Below are positions 27,904 through 36,089 of a stretch of DNA of 64,000 nucleotides, piece by piece. The DNA lies in NCBI RefSeq assembly GCF_900112065.1, contig NZ_FOKE01000001.1, positions 62,001 to 126,000 on the forward strand, in the 5' to 3' direction. This DNA comes from Cohnella sp. OV330 (GTDB lineage Bacteria; Bacillota; Bacilli; Paenibacillales; Paenibacillaceae). Both the position numbers and the translations under genes were made by a program. A model generated the notes under the pieces. It had not been told where the DNA came from, ran no database searches, and worked only from the letters and a program-made list of their open reading frames with translations. Position 1 is the first letter of the stretch. Each line of letters begins with the position of its first letter.

Positions 27904-27937
27904 ATGAAGGAAGCCGTTCAAGAACGGCCTCCCTCAT
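27904..27937 (-). promoter_or_regulatory. Intercistronic hairpin between oppA and oppB
   Basis: A nearly perfect 16-bp inverted repeat (ATGAAGGAAGCCGTTC and its partner) with a 2-base turn lies between the binding-protein and permease genes. No T-run follows on the minus strand, so it is better read as an mRNA-stabilising or processing hairpin than as a full terminator. It would raise binding-protein levels over permease levels. Confidence 0.65.
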
Positions 27938-27992
27938 GGTTGGCGTTGACTGTACCAGGTGCGTTAGTCGTGAAGCAAGCTTGACGCTTGTC

Positions 27993-29690
27993 TTATCCTT
28001 CGAAGTGAGCCCACTTCAGTTCGAAATCGGGACCGTAAGGCGGCAGGATCAGATCCTTCAGCTTCGGATTGATGACGAACGGCGAGGAACGGAAGTACAG
28101 CGGCGTGACGGCAGCTTCGCTCAGCAGGATTTTCTCCGCTTGCGCCATTTCGTCTGCGCGCTTCGCGTTGTCGGTTTCGAGTTGAGCGGCTTTGATCAGC
28201 TTGTCGTACTCGGCGTTCGACCAGTCTTGCGTGTTGAACGAACCGCCGGTCAGGAACATGTCGAGCCAGGTCATCGGATCGTTGTAGTCCGCGCCCCACA
28301 GGGTGCTGACGATCTGGTAGTTCTTGGACAGCTCGCGATCCAGACGGTTCGCGTGCGGCAGCGGCTCGGTCGTTACGTCTACGCCCAGGTTCGTTTTCCA
28401 TTGGGAAACGAGGTATTCGAGCATCTTCTTGCCGGTCTCCGTATCGTCGCCGATGATGGAGAGCTTAGGCAGCGTAGCGCCGGATTCCTTGAGGCCTTCT
28501 TCCAGCAGTTGCTTGGCCTTGGCTGCATCGAACGTTGCTTCGGTGTCGCCTACGACGGTGCGGAAGTCCTTGCCGTTGCCGTCTTGGTTGCCTGCCGGCA
28601 CGAAGCCGGTCGAAGGCACGGAGCCGTTCTTCAGTACGAGGTTGGCTACGCCCGCACGGTCGATCGCCATCGTGAACGCCTGGCGAACCTTGACGTTCGC
28701 GAACGCGGGAACCTTCGTCGCTTGGAAATTCAGATAGCCCGTTACGAGCTCTTTCTTCATTTGCAAATCCGGCTTGCCGTCGTAAGCGAGCATTTGATCG
28801 CCCTTGACGTCGGCATAATCGGTGGCGCCCGTCTCGTACAGGTTCAGGCCGGTTGCCGTATCCTTGACGATGTTCAGCGTGACCTTCGACAGCTTCACGT
28901 TAGCGGCATCCCAATACTTGTCGTTCTTTTCAAGCACGAGCTGCTGCTCGTGGTCCCACTTCGTCAGCTTGAACGGACCGGCGCCAAGCACCTTGTCCGC
29001 ATCCGCGCCGCTCTTGTCGCCTTGAGCGGAGACGAACTTCTCGTTCTGCGGGTAGAAGTTCAGGAACGCGAGCTGAGCCGTGAAGAAAGGAACAGGGTGG
29101 TCCAGCGTGATCTCCAGCGTCGTGTCGTCCTTCGCGACGACGCCGAGCTTGTCCTGCGCAGCCTTGACGGCAGCGTCGTCCTTGGCGGTCAGCACGTCGT
29201 TGCCGCCCTTGATCCAAGCGACCATGAACGCGTAAGTCGCTTTGGTCTTCGGATCCAGCGTGCGCTTGTAGGAATAGACGAAATCCTTCGCGGTCAGCGG
29301 ATCGCCGTTCGCCCAAGTGAGGCCCGACTTCAGCTTGACCGTGTAGACCAAGCCGTCGGCGGAGACGGTCGGCATGCCGTCGGCGAGCGCCGGCTGCGGC
29401 TGCAAATCTTTATCCAAACGATACAGACCTTCGCTGATGGCGCCGAGGATCGTGAACGATGCGGCGCTCTCCGCGATCGATACGTCCAACGCCGGCGGAT
29501 CCGCACGGTAGTTCATCACGAGTTCGGTCTTGGAGGAGCTGGCTGGCGCGCTCGCGCTTGCGGACGAGCTAGCGCCGGAGCTAGCGCTTGCGCTGCTGCC
29601 TGCGTTGTTGTTGTTGTTGCCGCAAGCAACCAACGAAGCGCCGAGCAGCGTCAACGTAAGAATACCTGACACAATCTTCCTTGTCTTCAT
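27993..29690 (-). CDS. oppA: Oligopeptide-binding lipoprotein (SBP_bac_5, OppA type)
   Basis: This 565-residue extracellular solute-binding lipoprotein captures peptides and delivers them to OppBC. The signal peptide ends with lipobox LVAC, and the mature protein starts at that Cys, followed by a five-Asn run and a Ser/Ala linker. SBP_bac_5 features are LVYTVKLKSGLTWANGDPLTAKDFVYSYKR and VRQAFTMAIDRAG. The ATG at 29690 follows GGGGAGG by 7 bases; codons farther upstream do not encode a signal peptide. It is the first gene of the operon oppABCDF. Peptide specificity cannot be inferred. Confidence 0.95.
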   Translation of the reverse strand: MKTRKIVSGILTLTLLGASLVACGNNNNNAGSSASASSGASSSASASAPASSSKTELVMNYRADPPALDVSIAESAASFTILGAISEGLYRLDKDLQPQPALADGMPTVSADGLVYTVKLKSGLTWANGDPLTAKDFVYSYKRTLDPKTKATYAFMVAWIKGGNDVLTAKDDAAVKAAQDKLGVVAKDDTTLEITLDHPVPFFTAQLAFLNFYPQNEKFVSAQGDKSGADADKVLGAGPFKLTKWDHEQQLVLEKNDKYWDAANVKLSKVTLNIVKDTATGLNLYETGATDYADVKGDQMLAYDGKPDLQMKKELVTGYLNFQATKVPAFANVKVRQAFTMAIDRAGVANLVLKNGSVPSTGFVPAGNQDGNGKDFRTVVGDTEATFDAAKAKQLLEEGLKESGATLPKLSIIGDDTETGKKMLEYLVSQWKTNLGVDVTTEPLPHANRLDRELSKNYQIVSTLWGADYNDPMTWLDMFLTGGSFNTQDWSNAEYDKLIKAAQLETDNAKRADEMAQAEKILLSEAAVTPLYFRSSPFVINPKLKDLILPPYGPDFELKWAHFEG

Positions 29691-29774
29691 GTACTGGCCT
29701 CCCCAGATTTTTGATCGAGCAATTTTCGCATATACTTTTTCCAGTTTTCTAGCGGATGCTCTCTCTCCTAGGCG

Positions 29775-29780
29775 ATTATA
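29775..29780 (-). promoter_or_regulatory. Probable -10 element of the opp operon
   Basis: A perfect TATAAT on the minus strand lies 85 bases before the oppA start. No strong -35 stands at 17 bases (TAGATT). Confidence 0.45.
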
Positions 29781-29913
29781 AAGCAAGATTATTAATAAAT
29801 CTATGATTATTTGCACATTTTTTAATCAAACGTTGAAATAATTTTTACACGATTTAGCGTATAAAAGCGGCTATTCTTTAACGCGTTTTCCCTTTACCGA
29901 TGGAAAGTGATAA

Positions 29914-29929
29914 ATGAAAGCGAATTCTT
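29914..29929. promoter_or_regulatory. cre-like site upstream of opp
   Basis: ATGAAAGCGAATTCTT matches the B. subtilis cre consensus WTGNAARCGNWWNCAW at all but one position. It lies about 145 bp upstream of the predicted start, far for repression, so an activating or no role is possible. Confidence 0.35.
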
Positions 29930-30014
29930 TTGTGATTTATCCACAATCCTCCGTCCACAAGCCTATTACATGTCATCGGCATGTCAGTTACCATATATTG
30001 TACGTAACTGGAAA

Positions 30015-31469
30015 TTACATTTGGTCACTTTGCGTATGTTTGGCGATCAAATCCATCTTCAGCTTCCAAGCTTTTTCGCTTAAATTGACCCGATATAGCT
30101 CCGGATTAAGCTTCCGTAAGTACTGCGGCCAAAATTGAGCGATCTGTTCGTCATGGTAATCGCGAATTTCGTCGAGCGAAGGCAGCGGCCCAGCCCGTTC
30201 GCCATCGACGATCACCGGCTTCAGCAGCGGTACGGCTTCGTAACGGTCGATATATTTGTGAATATAGGGATGCACCGGGTCGAACAGCTTGATCCGGCGG
30301 CCTTCGCGAATGTCTTCTTCGTCTTTGAGGGCGATGTAATCGCCCTCCGCCTTCCCCGTGTCGCGGCCAATGATCCGGTATACGTCCTTCAGGCCGGGCG
30401 TCGTCACCTTCTCGGGATTGGCCGAGATTTTGATCACGGGCTCGTAGTAGCCGTCCCTGGAGATGGCGACCATCTTGTACACGCCGCCAAGCGAAGGCTG
30501 GTCGGCGGCCGTGATCAGCTTCGTGCCGACGCCCCAGACGTCGATCCGCGCGCGCTGGCTTTTCAAGTTGTCGATAATGTGCTCGTCCAGATCGTTGGAA
30601 GCGGTAATCTTGACGTACGCGAGCCCCGCGTCGTCCAGCATTTCCCTCGCCCGCTGCGAAAGGTACGCCAAGTCGCCGCTGTCCAGCCGGATGCCGACCA
30701 TCCGCTTGCCGGCGGCCTCGAGCATCCGGCCGATCCGGATCGCGTTCGGCACGCCGCTGCGAAGCGTATCGTACGTATCCACGAGCAGCGTCACTTGATC
30801 CGGGAGCGCCTCGGCGTATTTGCGGAATGCCTCCTCCTCCGAGCCGAACGCCTGAACCCAAGCATGCGCGTGGGTGCCCTTGGACGGGATGCCGAACAGC
30901 ATGCCGGCCCGCATGTTCGACGTCGCATGGAAGCCCGCGAGATAGGCCGCGCGCGCACCCCATACGGCGGCGTCCGCTTCCTGCGCCCGTCGGGTGCCGA
31001 ATTCCAGGAGCAGGTCATTCGGCGCGACCTGCCGGATTCGCGAAGCCTTCGTCGCGATAAGCGTCTGATAATTAAGGAAGTTCAGCATCGCCGTCTCGAT
31101 CAGATGCGCTTCGAAGAGGCGCGCTTCGACGCGGACCAGCGGTTCGTTCGGAAAGGCCAGCGTCCCCTCCGCCATCGCATGCAGGCTGCCCGTGAAGCGG
31201 AAGGAGCGGAGCGCTTCGAGGAAGCCGGGCGCATAATTCTCCTCTTGCTGCCGAAGGTATTCGATCTCCCGTTCTCCGAACCAGAGCGCTTCGATGTACC
31301 TGACGATGCGCTCGAGGCCGGCGCAGACGGCATAGCCGTTGCCGAACGGCAGCTTGCGGAAATAAATTTCGAACACGGCCCGCTCGTTAAGCGTCCCTTG
31401 TACCCAATGGGCATACATCATATTAATCTGGTACTTGTCCGTATGAAGCGTGAGACCGCCCTCGTCCAT
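30015..31469 (-). CDS. pncB: Nicotinate phosphoribosyltransferase
   Basis: PncB joins nicotinate and PRPP to form nicotinate mononucleotide in NAD salvage. This 484-residue protein has the family opening LHTDKYQINMMYAHW, FEIYFRKLPFGNGYAVCAGLE, LLEFGTRRAQEADAA, GTHAHAWVQAF (His that is phosphorylated in the family lies in the similar SKGTHAH motif), LVDTYDTLRSG and IRLDSGDLAYLS. The ATG follows AGGAGG by 7 bases. It appears to be transcribed alone. Confidence 0.95.
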   Translation of the reverse strand: MDEGGLTLHTDKYQINMMYAHWVQGTLNERAVFEIYFRKLPFGNGYAVCAGLERIVRYIEALWFGEREIEYLRQQEENYAPGFLEALRSFRFTGSLHAMAEGTLAFPNEPLVRVEARLFEAHLIETAMLNFLNYQTLIATKASRIRQVAPNDLLLEFGTRRAQEADAAVWGARAAYLAGFHATSNMRAGMLFGIPSKGTHAHAWVQAFGSEEEAFRKYAEALPDQVTLLVDTYDTLRSGVPNAIRIGRMLEAAGKRMVGIRLDSGDLAYLSQRAREMLDDAGLAYVKITASNDLDEHIIDNLKSQRARIDVWGVGTKLITAADQPSLGGVYKMVAISRDGYYEPVIKISANPEKVTTPGLKDVYRIIGRDTGKAEGDYIALKDEEDIREGRRIKLFDPVHPYIHKYIDRYEAVPLLKPVIVDGERAGPLPSLDEIRDYHDEQIAQFWPQYLRKLNPELYRVNLSEKAWKLKMDLIAKHTQSDQM

Positions 31470-31856
31470 CGTTCATCCTCCTTCGGGGAAGGTTCGGGCG
31501 CGGCGGTCCGGCTCACGCGGGCCGCCGCGCCGATCTTCCTGTATTATGCGTGCTCGCCTGGACGTTCATTCCCATGGAAAACTTGGATGCGAAAAGCGAC
31601 GCGGCGGAACGCAAAGAGCCGGGCGAAGCCGCCCGGCAAAACCATTCAAAAACCGCGATTGCCCGCCATCCGGGGCGACCAGCGCACTCGGCTGTCCGCC
31701 GCTTAGCCGGTTTACGTACCAAAGCCGTTCTTTGCGCGCCAGCAGGGTCCGATCCCTATCCATCCCGGTCGCTCCTTTGGCATGACAACTTCAGACGCAT
31801 GTCCGCCATGCGCGGACGATTGTCTAGATCATACCCCGACAGAAGCGATACGAATC
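31470..31856. other. Gap between pncB and the GTPase genes
   Basis: A possible 65-residue minus-strand frame (31566-31763, starting MDRDRTLLARKERLWYVNRL) has AAGGAGCG upstream. It runs through an 8-bp GC hairpin (GCCGGGCG/CGCCCGGC, 31618-31637), so its end is doubtful. Nothing else is supported. Confidence 0.4.
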
Positions 31857-32468
31857 TCAGGAAGCCGGCGGGCCGAGCGCGAACCGCTCGATCTCGTCCA
31901 ATCCGCTGCGATCCCTGGCGCTGTAAAATACGATCGGTCCGGCAAAGCGTCCGGCAAGCTCGCGCCGCAGCGGCTCCCGCTCCTCGGGCAGCAGCCCGTC
32001 GGCGAAGCTGCGGACGAGCATCGTCCGCTCCGCGAGTCCTGCCCGCGCGATGCCGGCCAGCAGCCGGTCGTCCGCGGCATGCAGCTTATCCTTGAACACG
32101 AGCAACAAACGATCGAACGACCGATACGGAAACAGACGAAAAAACGTCTCCGCCGGATGCGCGGCCGTACCATAGCCGGGCGAATCGACGAAGACGGCTT
32201 CTCCGCACGCAGGAATCAGCGCGGCATTCGGGTCATGCGCCCAAGAGGTCGCGTCCGTGCGCTGACCGACGACGGGCCTCGGCACGCAACCCCGGTCCGT
32301 CAGCAGATCGAGCAGCGCCGATTTGCCCGCGCCAGGCTGCCCGAGGATCGCGATCTTGCGACGGCGCGGAATGACGGCGAGCTCCGAAGCGAGCCGCTTT
32401 AGATTGCGCTCCAGCACCGTCGGCTCCGCGCCCGCGCCGCCTCCCGCGCGCCTGGCCTTCGCGCTCAC
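31857..32468 (-). CDS. Small P-loop GTPase-like protein
   Basis: This 203-residue protein has a Walker A/G1 loop ILGQPGAGKSALLD and a G3-like VDSPGYGT, but no NKxD (G4) motif is seen and the region after it is shortened. It resembles the N-terminal half of the neighbouring larger GTPase, whose G3 reads VDLPGYGT. It overlaps that gene by ATGA, so the two are translated together. It may be a regulatory or partner subunit; nucleotide specificity is uncertain. No membrane segment is present. Confidence 0.7.
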   Translation of the reverse strand: MSAKARRAGGGAGAEPTVLERNLKRLASELAVIPRRRKIAILGQPGAGKSALLDLLTDRGCVPRPVVGQRTDATSWAHDPNAALIPACGEAVFVDSPGYGTAAHPAETFFRLFPYRSFDRLLLVFKDKLHAADDRLLAGIARAGLAERTMLVRSFADGLLPEEREPLRRELAGRFAGPIVFYSARDRSGLDEIERFALGPPAS

Positions 32469-33508
32469 GGCTGGCGCTCGATTCCGAGCTCCCGCTCCAG
32501 GATGCGCTCCGCCAGCTCGTGGCAGTCGTTCAGATACGACTTGCCGGCGGCGAGCGTCATGCCGAAGCCCGCGGCGGCCGCGATCGCCTGGCCGACGATC
32601 GGCACGAAGCGGCCGACGGCCGTGGACGCGCTTTTGCCCGCGAACTTCTTCAGGAGCAGCATAATGCCCTCCTTCGTGCCGTAATCGAGCACCCGCTTGC
32701 CGAGCGGCAGGAGCGAGGGGATTAGCTTGTTCACCTTCTCATCCGTGAGCCCGTAAGAGGCCCGGATCTCGGCGAACATCTTGTACATGATGGACATGTC
32801 GACCCCGACGTTCACGCCGGGCACCGGATTGAGACCGTTGGCGGCGGCAAGCCCCGCGTACTTGTATACGGACTTCTCGCAAGCTTCCTTCTTCGCCTCG
32901 AGATGCGCGAGGCTGAACGCCTTCGCCGAACGCGCGTACTTTTCTTGCAGCGCGGGCTCGAGCGCCGCCTTGATCCCGTCCACCAGTTCGCTTAAGCCCT
33001 CGCGGGTCCGGCAACTGACGAAGTACACCTGCTGCGGCTCTCCGATCTGGCGCGCCACGTCGGCTGCGATCTCTGCCTGCAGCTCCTCCGCCGTGCGGCC
33101 GTCCTCCCACAGATCGTCCAGCTTGTTGCGGACGAACAGGCAGATCCGCCCCTTCTCCCGCAGCTCCCTGAAGAAGGCGGTGTCGGCCTCGTGGAATTTG
33201 CCCGCGAACACGCACAGGAACAGGTCCAGCTCCTCCGGCCGGAACCGGTCCATCCATTCATTGGGCGGGAACCGGGAGGTTCCGTACCCCGGCAGGTCCA
33301 CGAGCAGCAGCTCCTCGTGCGCGATGACCTGGGCCTCGACCGTCGTGTCGGTCGTCACGCCCGTGCGCGCGACCGGCTGTCCGACGATCTGATTGATGAG
33401 CGACGATTTGCCCGAGCCCGGCTGCCCGAACAGGGCGATCCGGAGCTTGGCGTTCTGCTCGTCTTCGATATCCTGCTTCAGCCTTGCCGCGTCCTCTCTA
33501 AGTCCCAT
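32465..33508 (-). CDS. GTPase with C-terminal DUF697-like membrane-associated domain
   Basis: This 347-residue protein has all main GTPase motifs: G1 FGQPGSGKSS, a Thr-rich G2 region TGVTTDTTVE, G3 DLPGYGT and G4 RNKLD. The C-terminal half (AANGLNPVPGVNVGVDMSIMYKMFAEI, then FVPIVGQAIAAAAGFGMTLAAGKSYL) matches the amphipathic DUF697-type region of dynamin/IRG-like bacterial GTPases. It lies 25 bp after speD and overlaps a second, smaller GTPase gene. A role in membrane remodelling or stress is inferred only. Confidence 0.78.
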   Translation of the reverse strand: MGLREDAARLKQDIEDEQNAKLRIALFGQPGSGKSSLINQIVGQPVARTGVTTDTTVEAQVIAHEELLLVDLPGYGTSRFPPNEWMDRFRPEELDLFLCVFAGKFHEADTAFFRELREKGRICLFVRNKLDDLWEDGRTAEELQAEIAADVARQIGEPQQVYFVSCRTREGLSELVDGIKAALEPALQEKYARSAKAFSLAHLEAKKEACEKSVYKYAGLAAANGLNPVPGVNVGVDMSIMYKMFAEIRASYGLTDEKVNKLIPSLLPLGKRVLDYGTKEGIMLLLKKFAGKSASTAVGRFVPIVGQAIAAAAGFGMTLAAGKSYLNDCHELAERILERELGIERQP

Positions 33509-33533
33509 CGCAGCTCCCCCTCGCCATTTGCGC

Positions 33534-34340
33534 CTAACGAATGTTTTTCCCGTAGAAAATCTCGTCCATCTCGATCTTCAGCCGCTCCGCGATCTCCTGC
33601 TGCTCGGCCTCGCTCAGCTTGTCCTTGGTGTAGCCGAACAGGTAGTTGTTGAGATCGAACTCGCGCAGCTTGCACTTCGTGTGGAAGATATGCTCTTGGT
33701 ATACATTGACATCTATCATATCATACGCTTCGATCACGCCATCGGGAATGTAATTCTGGATCGAATTGATATCGTGGTCGATGAACAGCTTGTGGCCGTT
33801 GATGTCCCGCGTGAACCCGCGCACCCGGTAATCGATCGTCATAATGTCGGTGTCGAACGAGTGGATGAGATAATTCAGCGCCTTGAGCGGAGAGATCTCG
33901 CCGCAAGTCGAGACGTCGATGTCCGCGCGAAACGTGCTTAAGCCCTCGCTCGGATGATATTCCGGGTACGTGTGCACGGTAATGTGGCTCTTGTCGAGCT
34001 GCAACGCGACATTGGCCGGCATCGGGCCGGGCGACTCCTCGTACGATTCCGTCGGCACCTCCACGATCGGTCCCTCCGAGACGAGCAGCGTCACGCTCGC
34101 CCCCTGCGGCACATAGTCCTGCTTCGCCGTGTTCAGCACGTGGGCGCCTATGATCTCCGCCACCGCGTTCAGAATCTTGGTCAGCCGATCGGAGTTGTAC
34201 TGCTCGTCGATGTAGGCGATGTACGCCTCCCGTTCTTCCTTGGTCTTGGTGTAGCAGATGTCGTACATATTGAAGCTCAGCGTCTTCGTCAGGTTGTTGA
34301 ACCCGTGAAGCGTGATGCGCTGCTCGTCGGTAAGCGCCAT
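33534..34340 (-). CDS. speD: S-adenosylmethionine decarboxylase, long E. coli-type proenzyme
   Basis: SpeD supplies decarboxylated SAM for spermidine synthesis. The 268-residue proenzyme self-cleaves at the Ser of [13 protein letters not shown], generating the pyruvoyl cofactor. [17 protein letters not shown] carries the conserved Cys. The length matches the E. coli form, not the ~125-residue form of B. subtilis. The start [28 protein letters not shown] is family-like. No spermidine synthase gene is adjacent. It appears to lead a speD-GTPase-GTPase operon. Confidence 0.94.
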   Translation of the reverse strand: MALTDEQRITLHGFNNLTKTLSFNMYDICYTKTKEEREAYIAYIDEQYNSDRLTKILNAVAEIIGAHVLNTAKQDYVPQGASVTLLVSEGPIVEVPTESYEESPGPMPANVALQLDKSHITVHTYPEYHPSEGLSTFRADIDVSTCGEISPLKALNYLIHSFDTDIMTIDYRVRGFTRDINGHKLFIDHDINSIQNYIPDGVIEAYDMIDVNVYQEHIFHTKCKLREFDLNNYLFGYTKDKLSEAEQQEIAERLKIEMDEIFYGKNIR

Positions 34341-34484
34341 ATCGTCGGTCCCCTCGCTTCTGTTCGGATCGTCTCCTTATTATGGCTGAGGCCGGGAGCC
34401 TCAATCCTCTTATGTATTACCCCGAATGCGGCAAACCGGAGCATGCGTGCGGGAAAGGATGCGGTTCGTACCGTGCAGGCTGCA

Positions 34485-34510
34485 CAAAAAAGACCCGAGA
34501 ACGGCGGGCC
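34485..34510 (-). terminator. Intrinsic terminator of comFB
   Basis: On the minus strand GGCCCG and CGGGTC pair (one wobble) and TTTTTTG follows. Confidence 0.7.
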
Positions 34511-34527
34511 TTCGAGGCGGTTCGGGG

Positions 34528-34824
34528 CTATTCGGCGGGCTGGTGCTGCGGCTTGGACTCCACGATCTGCACGGAGCGCGCGAGCTCCTGCAAAACGTCC
34601 GATTGCATTTGGGTGTTCATATAGAGCGCCTTGATATAGGCTTGGCCGGCTTGCGTCGACGTGTACTGCGGCTTGAGATGGTTCAAGGTGAGGACGATGA
34701 TGTCCGTCGTGCACTTCTCGCAGCTGCACTTCAACGGATAGTTGGGCAGAATATGCTCCTCGAAGAAACTCACGACGATCGGTTCCATCGCGTTGAATAC
34801 AGATGAAGCTCTCGCAAATTCCAT
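34528..34824 (-). CDS. ComFB family protein
   Basis: This 98-residue protein shows the ComFB layout: a helix MEPIVVSFFEEHILP, a zinc-type cluster CSCEKC, then DIIVLTLNHLKPQYTS. The family was named from the Bacillus comF operon. Members have since been reported to bind cyclic dinucleotides in cyanobacteria, which is notable given the GGDEF protein at 19-21 kb; a link here is inference. It lies apart from any comF genes. Confidence 0.85.
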   Translation of the reverse strand: MEFARASSVFNAMEPIVVSFFEEHILPNYPLKCSCEKCTTDIIVLTLNHLKPQYTSTQAGQAYIKALYMNTQMQSDVLQELARSVQIVESKPQHQPAE

Positions 34825-34987
34825 CGCGTGTCAAACTCCCTGTTGCCGTATTATTTCATTCAGCATATCACAGCGCCAAGCCCGCCGTCATTAGACCTAA
34901 GTGCCAATGTTTGTTGTCCCTGATCCCGTTAAGGCTGCCCTGCGATTGGGTAATGGAGACCAAGCTACAAAAAAGGAGTGCTGCCCT

Positions 34988-35200
34988 ATGTCCGAATATA
35001 GAGATTATGCCGCAGAGCTGCCGCAGTTCGATCCGGGTACGCCGGAGATCACGCCTCCGACCTCTCCCGAGATCTCGCCGGTCGTGCCGAATCCCGAGAT
35101 CGTGCAAAATCCGACGCCCGAGGTCAAGCCTGACGCCGTGCCGCCGGACGTCAAGCCGGACGCGGTGCCCCCGGAAGCGCCGCCAGAGCAGCCGAAGTGA
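34988..35200 (+). CDS. Small Pro/Glu/Val-rich protein
   Basis: This 70-residue acidic protein starts MSEYRDYAAELPQFDPG and consists of PEI/PEV/PDAVPP repeats. AAGGAG stands 8 bases before the ATG. No signal peptide or known domain is seen. Low-complexity sequence of this type may be a flexible linker or surface peptide. The function is unknown. Confidence 0.6.
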   Translation: MSEYRDYAAELPQFDPGTPEITPPTSPEISPVVPNPEIVQNPTPEVKPDAVPPDVKPDAVPPEAPPEQPK

Positions 35201-35234
35201 CTAGACGGCAGATCAAATAGCAGATGCGATGCCG

Positions 35235-35476
35235 GAACCGCACATTTATTGTGCGGTTCTTGCACATGCGCGCTGGCCCGTGGGGCCCTACGCGCGGCGC
35301 GGGGCGGAACCGCACATTTTTTGTGCGGTTCTTGCATGTACGCGCTGGCCCGTGGGGCCCTACGCGCGGCGCGGGGCGGAACCGCACATTTTTTGTGCGG
35401 TTCTTGCATGTGCGCACTGGTCCGTGGGGCCTAACGCGCGGAGCGATGCCGGAACCGCACATTTTTGTGCGGTTCC
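35235..35476. repeat. Four 72-bp tandem repeats, each with a GAACCGCAC hairpin
   Basis: Hairpins GAACCGCAC/GTGCGGTTC start at 35235, 35307, 35379 and 35452. Each is separated from the next by a conserved GC-rich spacer containing GTGGGGCC. Loops are T-rich. The fourth copy lacks most of the spacer. All six frames are open because of the periodicity, so the apparent ORFs here are not credible genes. Confidence 0.9.
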
Positions 35477-35573
35477 GGCGCGGGCGCGGTGGAGGCCGTC
35501 GCGCGCTTGGCGGCCGGTCGCGGGTTCGCCGTATTTACTGACCGCCTCACAACTCCCCTGCACCCATCCCCCC

Positions 35574-35759
35574 CATCGTGCAAAAATACATGATAGCGAG
35601 CCGACAAACCGGTTTTGGCGTATCTATCGCGCAAATCTGCATGATACATGCTCGAATAAGGCCCTCGTCGCATAACTCCGCCCCTGAATGATGCACATTT
35701 GCGCGATAGCTCCGAACGACAAACGACGGCGCCTCTCCATCCTGCACTATTGCAGGATA
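35574..35759. repeat. Array C: four 22-bp palindromic units at 51/62/51 bp
   Basis: Units of the form TCGCGCAAATTTGCATGA start at 35574, 35625, 35687 and 35738. The last contains the perfect palindrome ATCCTGCA-CTAT-TGCAGGAT. The same units with the same spacing occur again at 48948-49133. Confidence 0.85.
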
Positions 35760-35899
35760 CGGGTTTTCGTTGCCGGCCAGCGTGCAATTAGAGTTCTCGC
35801 AGGAACCCCCCGTTGTACGACTTCCGAATCGGCGTTGCGCGCAAACCCGAACCCCAATCCAAAGTCTCCACGATCGCGAAGTTTACAACCCAAAAACTT

Positions 35900-35915
35900 T
35901 GTGATTATTTTCACT
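35900..35915 (+). promoter_or_regulatory. Fnr/CRP-type half-conserved box 1 upstream of nox
   Basis: TGTGATTATTTTCACT fits TGTGA-N6-TCACA with one mismatch. It is centred about 50 bases before the predicted transcription start. Confidence 0.5.
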
Positions 35916-35922
35916 ATACCTA

Positions 35923-35951
35923 TTGCATTCCGTTCGAAGGTGGCGTATATT
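35923..35951 (+). promoter_or_regulatory. Promoter of the NADH oxidase gene
   Basis: TTGCAT (35923-35928) and TATATT (35946-35951) are 17 bases apart. The start would be near 35958, leaving a 130-base leader with two palindromic operators. Confidence 0.55.
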
Positions 35952-35966
35952 GGATTCAACAAGACA

Positions 35967-35984
35967 TTGTGATTTAAATCACAA
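35967..35984 (+). promoter_or_regulatory. Perfect palindrome, Fnr/Rex-like box 2
   Basis: TTGTGATTTAAATCACAA is a perfect 18-bp palindrome. It matches the Fnr box TGTGA-N6-TCACA exactly and the Rex consensus TTGTGAAWWWWTTCACAA at 16 of 18 positions. It lies just downstream of the predicted start, a repressor position. Confidence 0.7.
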
Positions 35985-36046
35985 CCTAGTCGGGCGAAGA
36001 TTTGTATCCTGTAGATATAGATCTTCGCCCCCCTTCCAATAAAGTA

Positions 36047-36062
36047 TGTGAATTTAATCACA
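36047..36062 (+). promoter_or_regulatory. Fnr/Rex-like box 3
   Basis: TGTGAATTTAATCACA matches TGTGA-N6-TCACA exactly. It lies 28 bases before the nox start codon. Confidence 0.65.
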
Positions 36063-36089
36063 ATATACGAATCCGAGGAGGACTTCCTT

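Larger units (their letters stand above)
29691..30014. other. Intergenic region upstream of oppA
   Basis: This AT-rich stretch contains the oppA -10 hexamer and a cre-like site. No gene is supported; the plus-strand frame beginning at 29914 has neither a Shine-Dalgarno nor recognisable features. Confidence 0.6.

Noticed and set aside
23793-29669. Long plus-strand open frames (up to about 600 codons) opposite the opp genes
   Set aside because: They are Arg/His/Val-rich antisense shadows of clear ABC transporter genes, without domains or Shine-Dalgarno sites; high GC leaves few stop codons.
29914-30138. 74-codon ORF between oppA and pncB
   Set aside because: It has no Shine-Dalgarno, a mixed composition and overlaps the end of pncB; it is probably chance in AT-rich sequence.
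35224-35675. Several open frames rich in Cys, Arg and Gly repeats
   Set aside because: They arise from the 72-bp DNA repeat, which is open in most frames; none has a convincing start.
35235-35759. CRISPR array
   Set aside because: Repeats are hairpins with conserved spacers or short degenerate palindromes at fixed distance; spacers are not unique 30-40-mers and no cas gene is near.
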